The notes beneath the pieces were generated by a model that was given only the letters and a program-made list of their open reading frames with translations, searched no databases and was not told where the DNA came from. 64,000 nucleotides of DNA from the NCBI RefSeq assembly GCF_003012345.1, contig NZ_PVRV01000019.1, forward strand, positions 1 to 64,000, read 5' to 3'. The DNA is from Phytohalomonas tamaricis. Lineage in GTDB: Bacteria > Pseudomonadota > Gammaproteobacteria > Pseudomonadales > Halomonadaceae. The position numbers and the translations under genes are program-made. Shown here piece after piece: positions 19,832-30,622 of the stretch. Each line of letters begins with the position of its first letter. Within the stretch, counting starts at the first letter, position 1.

Positions 19832-21238
19832 ATGAATCCTGTCATCGCTCTTGTGGGCCGGCCTAATGTCGGCAAATCCACGCTGTTCAATCGCCTGACC
19901 CGCTCGCGCGATGCCATTGTCGCCGATTTTCCCGGGCTTACTCGCGACCGCCAGTATGGCAACGGCCAAACCGGCGGTAAGCCATTTACTGTCATCGATA
20001 CCGGCGGCATCAGCGGCGATGAGCAGGGTATCGATGCCGCTATGGCCGAGCAGTCGCTGCTGGCTATTGATGAAGCCGATATTGTGCTGTTCATGGTCGA
20101 TGGCCGCGCCGGGTTGATGCCAGCCGATGAAGCAATTGCCAATCATCTGCGCGTCAATCAGAAGAAAACCTGGCTGGTCGTCAACAAGACTGACGGCATT
20201 CAGGAGGACATCGCAATGGGCGACTTCTGGTCACTCGGCATCGGTGAACCCTATCCTATCGCCGCCTCACACGGACGCAACGTCACCCAGTTGATCGATC
20301 TCGTGCTTGAGCCGTTTCCGGAGGTTGGAGACGGTGAATTGCATCCTGAGCTCGACGAGCGTGGCATTCGCATCGGCGTGATCGGTCGGCCTAATGTCGG
20401 CAAGTCGACGCTGGTCAATCGCCTGTTGGGCGAAGAGCGCGTCGTGGTGTTCGATGAAGCCGGTACCACACGTGACGCCATTGAAATCCCGTTCGAGCGC
20501 CGCGGTCAGTCCTACGTATTGATCGATACCGCCGGCGTGCGGCGACGCAAGAATGTCAGCCTCGTCGCCGAGAAGTTCTCGATCATCAAGACGCTTGATG
20601 CCATCAAGGAATGTAATGTTGCCATCATGGTGCTCGATGCCCGTACGGGCCTGGTCGAACAGGATCTTCATCTGCTCGACTATGTACTGACCACAGGTCG
20701 TGCGCTGGTGCTCGCCGTCAACAAGTGGGACGGGCTGGAAAGCGAGGCCAAGGAAAAGATCCGTGCCGAGATCAAGCGTCGCCTCGGATTTGCCGATTAT
20801 GCCGACCTGCACTTCATCTCGGCGTTGCATGGCACAGCGGTGGGTGATTTATATCCATCGATCGACAAGGCATTCAAGAGTGCAACCTCGCACTGGTCAA
20901 CCAACCGTCTAACCACAATATTGCAGGACGCGGTTACCGAACATCAGCCGCCGATGGTACATGGCCGGCGCATCAAGCTGCGCATGGCGCACCAGGGTGG
21001 CAGCAATCCACCGATCATTGTCGTGCACGGCAATCAGACCAACTCACTGCCCGAAGCGTACAAGCGCTACCTGATCAATACCTTTCGCAAGGTGCTCAAG
21101 GTGCGCGGCACGCCCATTCGTTTCGAGTTCCGCTCCGGCAGCAATCCCTACGATAACAACCCGGATGCCACTGACCGTGAGCGCGCCAAGGCGCGGCAGC
21201 TGGCAAAGACGCGAGAAGCAAGAAAGAATCGCCGCTGA
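19832..21238 (+). CDS. der: Ribosome biogenesis GTPase Der (EngA)
   Basis: Der is a double-GTPase needed for 50S subunit maturation. The 468-residue protein carries two complete G domains: [14 protein letters not shown] with DTGGI and NKTD (first), and [16 protein letters not shown] with DTAGV and NKWD (second), followed by the C-terminal KH-like domain. The length is typical. It follows bamB after a terminator, so it probably has its own promoter within 19731-19831. Confidence 0.98.
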   Translation: MNPVIALVGRPNVGKSTLFNRLTRSRDAIVADFPGLTRDRQYGNGQTGGKPFTVIDTGGISGDEQGIDAAMAEQSLLAIDEADIVLFMVDGRAGLMPADEAIANHLRVNQKKTWLVVNKTDGIQEDIAMGDFWSLGIGEPYPIAASHGRNVTQLIDLVLEPFPEVGDGELHPELDERGIRIGVIGRPNVGKSTLVNRLLGEERVVVFDEAGTTRDAIEIPFERRGQSYVLIDTAGVRRRKNVSLVAEKFSIIKTLDAIKECNVAIMVLDARTGLVEQDLHLLDYVLTTGRALVLAVNKWDGLESEAKEKIRAEIKRRLGFADYADLHFISALHGTAVGDLYPSIDKAFKSATSHWSTNRLTTILQDAVTEHQPPMVHGRRIKLRMAHQGGSNPPIIVVHGNQTNSLPEAYKRYLINTFRKVLKVRGTPIRFEFRSGSNPYDNNPDATDRERAKARQLAKTREARKNRR

Positions 21239-21259
21239 ATCGATGACATATCGGCCAGC

Positions 21260-21288
21260 AAAAAGAGACGCGAAAGCGTCTCTTTTTT
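21260..21288 (+). terminator. Terminator after der
   Basis: AAAAAGAGACGC and GCGTCTCTTTTTT pair around a GAAA tetraloop with a T run, 21 bases after the der stop. Confidence 0.93.
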
Positions 21289-21430
21289 ATGCCTGGTCTT
21301 AAAACTTGCGCACCAAGTCGGCACTTGCACTGTAGCTAGGTACGACTTGCGCACCACAACGGCCCCTGCCCGACCGTTCACATATGCTAAACAGCCGTAC
21401 TCTGCGTCATGCAGCACTTCTGCCTTCCCA

Positions 21431-21448
21431 TATACATCAAGATGTATA
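21431..21448. promoter_or_regulatory. Perfect palindrome, candidate operator upstream of the Tsx-like gene
   Basis: TATACATCAAGATGTATA consists of two perfect eight-base arms around AA, 105 bases before the start of the porin gene in an otherwise gene-free 265-base stretch. Its form suits a dimeric repressor, but I cannot name the regulator. Confidence 0.5.
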
Positions 21449-21553
21449 CAATCCTTCTTCTTTTTGGCACGCCAATTGCTCTGGATTTGACGACATTGTC
21501 ATCGGGCGTGGCAACGATTCGATAACCATAAGAACCTTGATTCAGGGATTATC

Positions 21554-22321
21554 ATGAAAAAGTGTATTACCTGCAGTTTACTGGCTGGCGGACTCTTGGC
21601 CGGTAATGCCATGGCGGCCGATCTGATCAATTGGCAGGGCAACAGTTTGACCTATCTCTACGGCAAGGATTTTGCCGTCGACCCAAGCATTCAAAATACG
21701 ATCACGTTCGAACATGCCAGCGATTGGAGCATTGGCGATCTGTTTCTTTTTGTCGACAAGACGTTCTATAACGGCAAGGATTCTTCAACGAGCGGCGACA
21801 ACACTTATTACGGTGAATTTTCACCACGCCTGAGCTTCAACAAGATTTTCGGTCAGGACTTATCCGTGGGGCCAGTCAGCGATGTACTGCTGGCGATGAC
21901 GCGCGAATTCGGTGAGGGGGATGTCGATACGTTTCTGATCGGCCCAGGCTTCGATTTGCAGATCCCCGGCTTCAACTATGCCCAGTTGAACTTCTACTAC
22001 CGCAATCCGCAGGGCAGCCGTGACGGCGAGGGTGTACAGGTCACCCCGACCTGGTCGTTCACTGTCCCGGCAGGACGCTCGAATATTCTCGTTGATGGTT
22101 TCATCGACTGGATTGTCGATAACGATAACGGCTACCACTCCAACCTGCACTTCAACCCACAGATCAAGTATGACCTTGGCAAGGCCGTGAACTGGGAAGG
22201 GCAGAAGCTCTACATCGGGGTTGAATATAGCTACTGGAAGGACAAATACGGCATCGAGAACAGCACTGGTTTCGATTCCAACGATAACGTCACCAGCTTC
22301 CTGCTCAAATACAATCTCTGA
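21554..22321 (+). CDS. Tsx/OmpK-family outer membrane channel
   Basis: Tsx-family porins carry nucleosides across the outer membrane. The 255-residue protein has a signal peptide (MKKCITCSLLAGG...AMAAD, cleavage near residue 22) and a beta-rich mature part with the family pattern: NWQGNSLTYLYGKDF, ITFEHASDWSIGDLFLFVD, YYGEFSPRLSFNK, and a C-terminal strand ending YNL with terminal aromatic features. Similarity is to the family as a whole; the substrate could be nucleosides or something else. Flanked by terminators on both sides, it is a single-gene unit. Confidence 0.85.
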   Translation: MKKCITCSLLAGGLLAGNAMAADLINWQGNSLTYLYGKDFAVDPSIQNTITFEHASDWSIGDLFLFVDKTFYNGKDSSTSGDNTYYGEFSPRLSFNKIFGQDLSVGPVSDVLLAMTREFGEGDVDTFLIGPGFDLQIPGFNYAQLNFYYRNPQGSRDGEGVQVTPTWSFTVPAGRSNILVDGFIDWIVDNDNGYHSNLHFNPQIKYDLGKAVNWEGQKLYIGVEYSYWKDKYGIENSTGFDSNDNVTSFLLKYNL

Positions 22322-22344
22322 GACCTGCGTTATTCATAATGCAA

Positions 22345-22374
22345 AGACCCGGCCTGCTGGCCGGGTCTACTTTT
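22345..22374 (+). terminator. Terminator after the Tsx-like gene
   Basis: AGACCCGGCC and GGCCGGGTCT form a ten-pair stem around TGCT, followed by ACTTTT. Confidence 0.88.
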
Positions 22375-22384
22375 CTCGCGCTCT

Positions 22385-23239
22385 TTACTCAGATAGCTGA
22401 GTGCCCACCCAGTAGGCGGCAAACTGCCAGGCGGCACGTCCGCTTCGCACGCCACGTTGAAGCGCGTAGCGCAGCGCCTCAGCGCTAGCCTCTTCGTTCC
22501 ATGCTCCGCCGAGAGACTCAACCCAGTGGGCACAGGCTTCGAGATAGATCGTCTGGTTGAAGGGGTGGAAAGCAAGCCATAGCCCAAAGCGATCCGACAG
22601 CGAAATCTTCTCCTCCACCGCATCGCCATGATGCAGTTCACCGTCAACGATTTGGGTTTCGTTATTGTCGCTGGTCGATTCCGGTAACAAGTGACGACGA
22701 TTGGACGTCGCATATAGCAGTACGTTTTCGGGCGGCCCGGTCAGCGTTCCGTCAAGCACACTCTTGAGTGCCTTGTAGGCATCGTCGTTGCCTTCAAACG
22801 ATAGATCATCACAGTAGACAATGAAGCGGTGCTCAACGTCACGCAGCTCGGCGACCAACGCCGGCAGCCCGATCAGATCGTAGCGGTCTACCTGAATCAA
22901 GCGCAGCCCTTCGCCTGAGAGATCATTGATCAGCGCACGAATCAGTGAGGACTTACCGGTGCCGCGCGCCCCCCATAAAAGCGCATGGTTGGCGGGACGC
23001 CCGGCCAGAAAAGCACGGGTATTGTCTACCAATGCTCGCTTTTGGCGCTCGATGCCTACCAGCTCATCGACATGGACGCTATCACGTGGCGTGACCGGTA
23101 CCAGCCGGCCGCCGAGCGCGTGGCGCTGCCATAACGCAGCAACGTCACGCGACCAGTCGATGGCATGATGTTCCGGGGGCAAGAGGGGCTCGAGGCGATC
23201 CAGCAGATGAAGCAGACGCACATTTAAGTCGTCGTTCAT
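22385..23239 (-). CDS. DUF815-family AAA+ ATPase
   Basis: The 284-residue protein belongs to the DUF815 group of P-loop ATPases. It shows ELVGIERQKRALVDNTRAFL, Walker A GARGTGKSSLIRAL, RYDLIGLPALVAEL, and Walker B FIVYCDDLSFEG, then LLYATSNRRHLLPES, which resembles sensor 1. The cellular role of the family is not established. ATG 23239 has GGAG six bases upstream; an in-frame TTG at 23251 is less likely. It is convergent with the porin gene and divergent from the metalloprotease gene. Confidence 0.88.
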   Translation of the reverse strand: MNDDLNVRLLHLLDRLEPLLPPEHHAIDWSRDVAALWQRHALGGRLVPVTPRDSVHVDELVGIERQKRALVDNTRAFLAGRPANHALLWGARGTGKSSLIRALINDLSGEGLRLIQVDRYDLIGLPALVAELRDVEHRFIVYCDDLSFEGNDDAYKALKSVLDGTLTGPPENVLLYATSNRRHLLPESTSDNNETQIVDGELHHGDAVEEKISLSDRFGLWLAFHPFNQTIYLEACAHWVESLGGAWNEEASAEALRYALQRGVRSGRAAWQFAAYWVGTQLSE

Positions 23240-23347
23240 GCATAACTCCAAAGATAAGCGTTACGATTGACGCAAGGAAACGTGCCGTTATCTTGAAGAG
23301 ACTAACCGGTCACGTCTAGACGCCTCTCACCGGAGAATACACCGAGC

Positions 23348-24163
23348 ATGAATCGACTCGTGTCCTTAACGCTTGCTTCCACACTGTGCGCCACCCTCGC
23401 CGCCTGTGCGACGTCACCCACCGGGCGGTCGCAGCTGACGCTATTCTCTCAGGACGAAGTCAATCAGATGGGAGAAGAGTCCTTTACCAAGTACCAGCAG
23501 GACCTACCGGTGGTACAGGGGCAGACCGCTGAATATGTCTCCTGCGTAGCTAATGCCATAACCGCTCAGGTGCCCGCCGATGCCGGTATCAGTCAATGGG
23601 AGGTCAAGGTTTTCAAGGATGATGAAGCCAACGCCTTCGCCCTGCCCGGTGGTCATATCGGCGTCAACACGGGGCTTTTGGACGTGGCCAAGAACCAGGA
23701 TCAACTCGCTGCGGTCCTTGGGCATGAAGTCTCCCACGTGCTGGCCCACCATGCCAATGAACGGGTCTCAACCCAGTCGATCACCCAGACGGGGCTATCG
23801 GTATTGCAGTCAGCCGCTGGGCTGAGCAGTGCCGGTGGCGAGCAGCTGATGGGGCTGCTGGGCGCCGGTGCCCAGTATGGAGTGATTCTACCTTTCTCAC
23901 GCCGTCAGGAGTCAGAGGCTGATATTCTGGGGCTCGATCTAATGGCTCAGGCCGGGTTCGACCCCCAGGCAAGCATTGCATTGTGGCAGAACATGTCCGC
24001 CAACTCAGCGGGTGAACCGCCGGTATGGGCCTCGACCCACCCCAGCAATGGTCAACGCACCGAGGCTCTGCAGAGCAATATGTCTCAGGCCGAACAGTAC
24101 TATCAGCAAGCGCAACAGGCGGAGCGTAAACCTAACTGTGACAGGTTGCGTCCCTCCAGCTAA
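23348..24163 (+). CDS. M48-family metalloprotease lipoprotein (LoiP/YggG-like)
   Basis: A periplasmic, lipid-anchored zinc protease of the M48 family, likely involved in envelope protein quality control. The 271-residue product has a lipoprotein signal with LAAC (Cys near residue 19), the zinc motif HEVSH (in AAVLGHEVSHVLAHH), and the third ligand in ESEADILGLDLM. It ends 10 bases from the convergent aroE stop. The LoiP name is by domain layout and length only. Confidence 0.9.
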   Translation: MNRLVSLTLASTLCATLAACATSPTGRSQLTLFSQDEVNQMGEESFTKYQQDLPVVQGQTAEYVSCVANAITAQVPADAGISQWEVKVFKDDEANAFALPGGHIGVNTGLLDVAKNQDQLAAVLGHEVSHVLAHHANERVSTQSITQTGLSVLQSAAGLSSAGGEQLMGLLGAGAQYGVILPFSRRQESEADILGLDLMAQAGFDPQASIALWQNMSANSAGEPPVWASTHPSNGQRTEALQSNMSQAEQYYQQAQQAERKPNCDRLRPSS

Positions 24164-24173
24164 CCTGGCTTAA

Positions 24174-25007
24174 TCACTTTTTTTCAAGCAGGCTGTGGCG
24201 CAGCGCCTCGCGTACCGATGCAGTATCGGGGCGAATATTGCGCCACAGGAAAAACGATTCAGCAGCTTGCTCAACGAGCATGCCCAAACCATCAGCCGTA
24301 GCAGCAGCTCGGGGCTCGGCCCACCGCATGAATACGGTGGGCTCGGCGCCATACATCATGTCATAAGCAAAACCGTGGGCGCTGAACAGGGTGTCCGGCA
24401 GCGGCGGCAGTTCACCGGCTAAACTGGCACTCGTGCCGTTGATCACCAGATCGAAGCCCCCCGCCTGTACATCAGAAGCCTCGAAGCCACCGCCGCTAAC
24501 CTTACCTAGATCCTCGAAGTTTGCCGCAAGCTCCCGCGCTTTGCTCGCGGTTCGGTTGGCGACGAAGATGGCCTCCGGCCCCATGGCCAGCAAGGGTTCA
24601 AGAACACCTCGAACGGCGCCACCGGCGCCCAGAACAAGAATGCGTGCGCCGACAAGCGGGGCATTGAGAGACGTCAAATCGCGTACCAGGCCGACCCCAT
24701 CGGTCGTATCTGCATATACTTTCCCGTTCTTGCCGCATGTCAGCGTATTGACCGCCTGCGCACGTTGTGCGCGCGCACTCAATACATCGGCAAGCTGTAA
24801 CGCGTCCAACTTAAACGGCACGGTAACATTGGCGCCTAACCCACCCTCGGCGACAAAATCATCCCATACCCCCTGGAAATCATCCAAGGGTGCCAGCCGC
24901 GCTTCATAGCGCAATACCTCGCCGGTTTGCTCAGCAAAAAGCGTGTGGATGAAAGGCGAGCGGGAGTGCTTGATGGGGTTCCCGAAGACGCAATAAAGAT
25001 CGCTCAT
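24174..25007 (-). CDS. aroE: Shikimate dehydrogenase AroE
   Basis: AroE reduces 3-dehydroshikimate with NADPH in aromatic amino acid synthesis. The 277-residue protein has [17 protein letters not shown] (shikimate site), NVTVPFK with the catalytic Lys, the NADP loop [11 protein letters not shown] and NRTASKA. AAGGAGG precedes the ATG. It is divergent from the dinB-like gene. Confidence 0.97.
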   Translation of the reverse strand: MSDLYCVFGNPIKHSRSPFIHTLFAEQTGEVLRYEARLAPLDDFQGVWDDFVAEGGLGANVTVPFKLDALQLADVLSARAQRAQAVNTLTCGKNGKVYADTTDGVGLVRDLTSLNAPLVGARILVLGAGGAVRGVLEPLLAMGPEAIFVANRTASKARELAANFEDLGKVSGGGFEASDVQAGGFDLVINGTSASLAGELPPLPDTLFSAHGFAYDMMYGAEPTVFMRWAEPRAAATADGLGMLVEQAAESFFLWRNIRPDTASVREALRHSLLEKK

Positions 25008-25118
25008 GAAGCCTCCTTAAAAAAATTCTACAGCTTAGCCGCTGGGATGGCAGAATCACTTAACGCTTTCGCTGTATGCGTCACTTAACAATAAACGAGG
25101 CCTCCCAGAGGACACTGC

Positions 25119-25613
25119 ATGTTAGCCGATCATCTGCGTACACTAATCGACTATCACGGCTGGGCAACCGAGCGCATGCTGGAAGCCTGCTCCGTCATCA
25201 CCGAAGGTGACTACCGCCGTGATCTGGGCCTGTTTTTTCATGGTATTCACGGCACTCTGAATCATCTCCTCACAGCGGAGCGACTCTGGCATGCTCGTCT
25301 CAAGGGTACCCAGCCGCCAACAAACACGCTTGAGACCAAAATCGAAGCTGATCGAGATGTACTTGCCCGCGCCCTGCGCGAACAGTGCCGATATTGGAAA
25401 GCCGCAACGGTATCACTCAACGATGCTGATACACAGCGCACCATCGCCTTTACCAACGACTGTGGGCAACTTTTACAACTCAGCGTTGCCGAGCTGATCT
25501 TTCATGTCGTCAATCATGGAACGCACCATCGTGGGCAACTCAGTGCCGCGTTGAATGGTCTTGGCGAACCGATGCCAGAACTTGATTTCTACTACTATCG
25601 ACTGGCCCCATAA
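25119..25613 (+). CDS. DinB-family putative metal-dependent protein
   Basis: A 164-residue four-helix DinB/YfiT-like protein. Conserved histidines for a metal site are visible: HGIHGTLNHLL near residue 50 and NHGTHHRGQL near residue 140. Proteins of this fold include thiol-dependent transferases and many of unknown function, so I assign none. It is convergent with hemF across a perfect hairpin. Confidence 0.85.
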   Translation: MLADHLRTLIDYHGWATERMLEACSVITEGDYRRDLGLFFHGIHGTLNHLLTAERLWHARLKGTQPPTNTLETKIEADRDVLARALREQCRYWKAATVSLNDADTQRTIAFTNDCGQLLQLSVAELIFHVVNHGTHHRGQLSAALNGLGEPMPELDFYYYRLAP

Positions 25614-25629
25614 CCCGGTATATCCAATG

Positions 25630-25659
25630 ATCGAGGCCTGGCATTTGCCAGGCCTCGAT
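25630..25659. terminator. Perfect hairpin between convergent dinB-like and hemF genes
   Basis: ATCGAGGCCTGGCA and TGCCAGGCCTCGAT form a 14-pair perfect stem with a two-base loop. There is no T run, but its position between convergent genes suggests bidirectional termination. Confidence 0.65.
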
Positions 25660-25694
25660 ATACTCATCTGCTGCATAACCCTGCCAGACATCAA

Positions 25695-26657
<963 letters not shown>

Positions 26658-26741
26658 CTATTGTTTCGTCATTGATGCTAAAAAGACAGTACAAGCGCTG
26701 TGTAAAATTGCCGCAACTATTGTGGGGTTATTAACCCTGAA

Positions 26742-27293
26742 CTATGCGCGCAAGGCATGACCACTCACAAGATCAAAAATGTCACTGGGTCGCGTGCGGC
26801 CCCCCAGTGAGCCCTCAACGACCGTAACGCTATCACCGAATACTGACCGTACTTCATCGCTGCACAGGCAGGGCATCTGCCCGGCCTTGTTGGCGGAGGT
26901 CGACACAATGGGCCCTCCGAAACGATGACACAGCGCTTGGACTAGCGGGTGAGCACTGACACGCAGTGCGACTGCAGCATGCTCACCGCGTACGAGAGGG
27001 TGTGCCCGACCATTATCAGGTACCAGCCAGGTCACCGGCCCCGGCCAGCTTGCTTCCAACCTGGTGTAAAGCGACGCCTCGAGGCCGTCAAGCCAGGGAG
27101 CAAATTGCGTGATATCGGCGGCAACCAGAATCACTCCCTTGGCAGGGTCACGCTGCTTGAGGGCCATGATTCGCTCAAGCGCCTGAGTGCTGTCCGGATC
27201 ACAGCCAAGTCCCCAGACAGCTTCAGTCGGGTAGGCAATCACTTCGCTGCGCCGAAGCGCGGCCAAAATATCGTTACTGATTTCAGGTGTCAT
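26742..27293 (-). CDS. tsaC: L-threonylcarbamoyladenylate synthase TsaC
   Basis: TsaC makes threonylcarbamoyl-AMP for the t6A37 modification of tRNA. The 183-residue single-domain protein shows VIAYPTEAVWGLGCDP, RDPAKGVILVA, PGPVTWLVP and SANKAGQMP, typical of the YrdC fold. The gene lies with dprA and hemF, as in many gammaproteobacteria (tsaC-dprA region near def-fmt). Confidence 0.95.
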   Translation of the reverse strand: MTPEISNDILAALRRSEVIAYPTEAVWGLGCDPDSTQALERIMALKQRDPAKGVILVAADITQFAPWLDGLEASLYTRLEASWPGPVTWLVPDNGRAHPLVRGEHAAVALRVSAHPLVQALCHRFGGPIVSTSANKAGQMPCLCSDEVRSVFGDSVTVVEGSLGGRTRPSDIFDLVSGHALRA

Positions 27294-27373
27294 GATGTGA
27301 CCGCTAACGGGTAAATAAAAACGCCATGATAACGTTTTTCCTTGTCACACCTCATCCCCATCGATATGGCTTG

Positions 27374-28564
27374 CTATCTTATCTCTCCCGACACGCGCAC
27401 CCAGCCTCCCGGCGCCTGCATGACCTTTCCCTCAAGCTCCAGCATTAACAACTGGGTAGAACACTGAGTAACATCGATACCCGAAAGCTCGACCAGTGTA
27501 TCCAACGGCGTAGGCTGGCCGCCAAGCAGCCTCAACAGTGGATCATCATCCGCATAGTCCGCATAGATAGGCTCAGCCGTTTTAGCCTGCGCATCTGTGA
27601 TGGACGCAAACAGGCTGGTTGCTTCCCCCAATGACTCGTCCGGACTCGCCATGTCATAGGCAGCCATGGCCTCATCATTCAGTGGTGGCAGCTCGACGAG
27701 AATATCGTCAATTTTAGTGACTAGTCGTGCACCTTCCTGAATCAACCAGAGGCACCCGGTTGCCTGAGGGTTATGAATCGAGCCGGGAAGAGCAAACACA
27801 TCGCGATTTTGTTCCATTGCTAGCCGCGCACTGACCAGCGAGCCGCTCTTCAGTGCCGCCTCGACTACCAGCACGCCACGTGAAAGACCTGTAATCAACC
27901 GGTTGCGGCGAGGGAAATGGCGCGGGTGAGCGCTAGTGCCGGGCGGATGTTCACTCAGAATCAAGCCACCGGACTCAAGCAAGCGTCGTCGAAGGTCCCT
28001 GTGCTGACGCGGATAGAGTACATCGGCACCGCAGCCGAGCACGGCCACTGTACGCCCTCCCGCATCGAGTGCGCTCGCATGAGCCTGGCCATCGATGCCC
28101 AGCGCCATGCCACTGATCACGCTATAACCAGATGCCACCAGCGCGCGAGAAAACATAGCGGCATTATCGAGTCCTTCACGCGTTGGGCGTCGTGTCCCCA
28201 CCATGGCAAGCGCTGGCACCTCAAGGCAATCAAGCGCTCCCCACCCCCATAGCACGGCGGGAGGATCCGGCAGTTCATCCAGCAAGCGAGGCCAATGAGG
28301 ATGCCCAGGATAAAGCAGATGATGGTTAGCATTGGCCTCGCACCACGCCAGCCCGGCAGCAATGCTCTTGTGCAACACACTTTTTTCCGGCGCCTTAAGA
28401 TAGCCGCGCAACACACGCTGCGGTTCCGCCGGCAGTGCGGCTAGCCAGCCTTCCGGCCAGGGCAGCCGTTGGCGACGTAATTCAAACAGGCGACGCGTGC
28501 CAAGGCGCGGCAGTAACGATAAGGCCAACCAGTCGCGGGCAGTCATGACGGCCGTTGAGGTCAT
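27374..28564 (-). CDS. dprA: DNA-processing protein DprA
   Basis: DprA loads RecA on incoming single-stranded DNA in transformation. The protein has the Rossmann-type DprA domain with MVGTRRPTREGLDNA, SGMALGIDGQAHASAL, AVLGCGADVLYPRQHRDL and LSEHPPGT, and a C-terminal winged-helix region. I chose ATG 28564 (MTSTAVMTARDWLAL); the frame is open further upstream to 28627 but would then overlap the LysM gene. The length of about 396 residues is normal. Confidence 0.95.
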   Translation of the reverse strand: MTSTAVMTARDWLALSLLPRLGTRRLFELRRQRLPWPEGWLAALPAEPQRVLRGYLKAPEKSVLHKSIAAGLAWCEANANHHLLYPGHPHWPRLLDELPDPPAVLWGWGALDCLEVPALAMVGTRRPTREGLDNAAMFSRALVASGYSVISGMALGIDGQAHASALDAGGRTVAVLGCGADVLYPRQHRDLRRRLLESGGLILSEHPPGTSAHPRHFPRRNRLITGLSRGVLVVEAALKSGSLVSARLAMEQNRDVFALPGSIHNPQATGCLWLIQEGARLVTKIDDILVELPPLNDEAMAAYDMASPDESLGEATSLFASITDAQAKTAEPIYADYADDDPLLRLLGGQPTPLDTLVELSGIDVTQCSTQLLMLELEGKVMQAPGGWVRVSGEIR

Positions 28565-28589
28565 GGCAAAAAAGCCTCTCGGGTTATTT

Positions 28590-29660
28590 TCATAGCGTCG
28601 GCGCTCCGACCTGATCACCGATGCCAAGAGGCGTATCAGCCCGCATCACCAAGGCGTAGCTGATCCGGTCAAAACTGCGGAACACCATCAGCGTTCCCGC
28701 TTCCTCATCAGGCAGTGTCAGCGTCTCTTGGGTGAGCGGATCACTGACGGTTCCACCTTGACGCTGCACGCCCAGCACATCACCCGGGGCGAGACCATCG
28801 CGCTGACCCAGCCCGATCACGACGATCGAGCGCGCGCCGATCACGCGAGTGTCATCCGGGGTAGCAATGATACGTCCGTGTACATGCGACTCCACCGGAT
28901 GTGGCATGAACATCAATTCGAAGTGCGCCTCATCGTAAGGCAGGATTAATGCACCGCTCCCGACCTCACGCGATACCCGCGTCAGCCGCAGCGTTGCCAG
29001 CGGCGTACCTGTTTGCTCCAGCGTTGCTTCGCCAAGCGCAATCAGCGCCTGTCCAAGTAACTCGCCACTGGCGCTGCGATAGTACCCGCCCGGCATGTAC
29101 ACACCGAAATGGCGACTGCCTGCAGGCAACGTACCGGCAACAAAAATGCGATCTCCAGCGGCATTGACCAGGCGCTGATCATCTCCGCTGACAACATACG
29201 CTGCCCCTTCGATAGCCTGCGGGTCGATGACGCGATGTGCGGCAAGAAAGACCTTGAGCGTATCAAGCTCGATTGCCTCAATGGCATTGCGCTCCGGTAA
29301 CCGACGCATCTGCGGAGAAAGCTTGATGACGCGTGCCTCGCCACGTACCAGTTGAAGGTATGGCGCGTTGCCGTTGTTCATGAGGATCAGATGATCGCCA
29401 GGATAAATCAGATCCGGATCGGCAATGGTTGAATTGGTACGCCATAGCGCCGGCCACTGCCAGGGATGATCGAGAAAACGTGCCGCGATATTCCAAAGCG
29501 TATCGCCCTCCATCACGGTATAGCGTGTCGGTGCATCGCTTCTGATCGTCACATCCTGTTGAGCAAATGCCCTTGGCAGCGACAACAACAAGAACACCAT
29601 CACTCCAGCCATCACCGTACTGATACGCTTGTAACCTGTTGAAATCATATTGGCCTGCAT
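28590..29660 (-). CDS. LysM-domain cell envelope protein
   Basis: A 356-residue secreted protein with an N-terminal signal segment (about residues 14-34, VMAGVMVFLLLSLPRAFAQ) and one LysM domain at about 46-95 (YTVMEGDTLWNIAARFL and DPDLIYPGDHLIL), which binds peptidoglycan. The remaining 260 residues are conserved in the dprA neighbourhood of Pseudomonas and Halomonas but have no catalytic motif that I recognise. The start could also be the ATG five codons in. It is upstream of dprA on the same strand and divergent from def. Confidence 0.88.
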   Translation of the reverse strand: MQANMISTGYKRISTVMAGVMVFLLLSLPRAFAQQDVTIRSDAPTRYTVMEGDTLWNIAARFLDHPWQWPALWRTNSTIADPDLIYPGDHLILMNNGNAPYLQLVRGEARVIKLSPQMRRLPERNAIEAIELDTLKVFLAAHRVIDPQAIEGAAYVVSGDDQRLVNAAGDRIFVAGTLPAGSRHFGVYMPGGYYRSASGELLGQALIALGEATLEQTGTPLATLRLTRVSREVGSGALILPYDEAHFELMFMPHPVESHVHGRIIATPDDTRVIGARSIVVIGLGQRDGLAPGDVLGVQRQGGTVSDPLTQETLTLPDEEAGTLMVFRSFDRISYALVMRADTPLGIGDQVGAPTL

Positions 29661-30021
29661 GAAGACGTAATACGTCCGGTATTGGGACGGTTAGGAATAT
29701 CTGTCAGCTAGCGCAGCGCCATACCATGGCTTACCGCGTGCTCACGAGAGTGAACATGGCACCTGCAATGCCCTGTATCCTGCCGGAGACATCATTTCGC
29801 CCATACCATTGTTGATACGGCGTTTTCTTGACGCCCTTGGCGCACTACAATAGAGCCATTGCCCATCGCGTCGTGACGTCGTCGCAGCCGCGTTGTTTAT
29901 GCGTCAGCGCTGAGACTATGTTCACGATCTCCGGCACATCAGATAAAGGCGCATTGCATCATTACTATTTACGGCAATTCGCCACGTATCCTTACCCAAC
30001 GTCTTTTACGGTTTTTCTGCC
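29661..30021. other. Divergent promoter region between the LysM gene and def
   Basis: A 361-base gap without a supported gene. It must hold the promoters for both directions. A TACAAT at 29846-29851 is a possible -10 for def, but I see no matching -35 at the right distance. Confidence 0.4.
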
Positions 30022-30528
30022 ATGGCTATTCTCGAGATTCTCGAATACCCCGATGAACGCCTTCGCACTCGCGCGAAGCCGGTCGAGCATGTTGGTGATG
30101 ACGTGCGTCGTCTGATCGACGACATGTTCGAAACCATGTATGACGCGCCCGGAATAGGGCTTGCCGCCACTCAGGTCGACCACCATATTCGTCTGTTTGT
30201 CATGGATGTCAGCGAGGACAAGTCGCAGCCGCTGGTATTGATCAACCCCGAATATGAACCGCTCGACGACGAACGCGAACCCATGCAGGAAGGTTGCCTG
30301 TCGATTCCGGAATACTACGCCGAAGTGCCACGTGCGCTGCGCGTCAAGGCCCGCGCCTTGGATCGCAATGGCGAGCCGTTCGAACTCGAGGCCGATGGAC
30401 TGATGGCGCATTGCATTCAGCACGAATACGACCATCTTGAAGGTAAGCTGTTCATTGATTACCTGTCTCCGCTCAAGCGCGACCGAGTGAAGAAAAAGAT
30501 GCAAAAGCGTCAAAAGACGACATCCTGA
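30022..30528 (+). CDS. def: Peptide deformylase Def
   Basis: Def removes the formyl group from nascent proteins. The 168-residue protein has the three class motifs: [19 protein letters not shown] with the metal Cys, and [12 protein letters not shown] with the metal histidines and catalytic Glu. It heads the def-fmt-rsmB run. Confidence 0.98.
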   Translation: MAILEILEYPDERLRTRAKPVEHVGDDVRRLIDDMFETMYDAPGIGLAATQVDHHIRLFVMDVSEDKSQPLVLINPEYEPLDDEREPMQEGCLSIPEYYAEVPRALRVKARALDRNGEPFELEADGLMAHCIQHEYDHLEGKLFIDYLSPLKRDRVKKKMQKRQKTTS

Positions 30529-30564
30529 ACATCACCATCGTTATCAGGCCCTGCCTGACCCCAG

Positions 30565-30585
30565 GAGGCCGATCATTTCGGCCTC
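30565..30585. other. Hairpin between def and fmt
   Basis: GAGGCCGA and TCGGCCTC pair around TCATT in the def-fmt gap. Without a T run it is more likely an RNA-stability or intercistronic element than a full terminator. Confidence 0.5.
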
Positions 30586-30622
30586 GCATCGCTTCCCCGT
30601 TATGACGTTACGGAAACCATCA

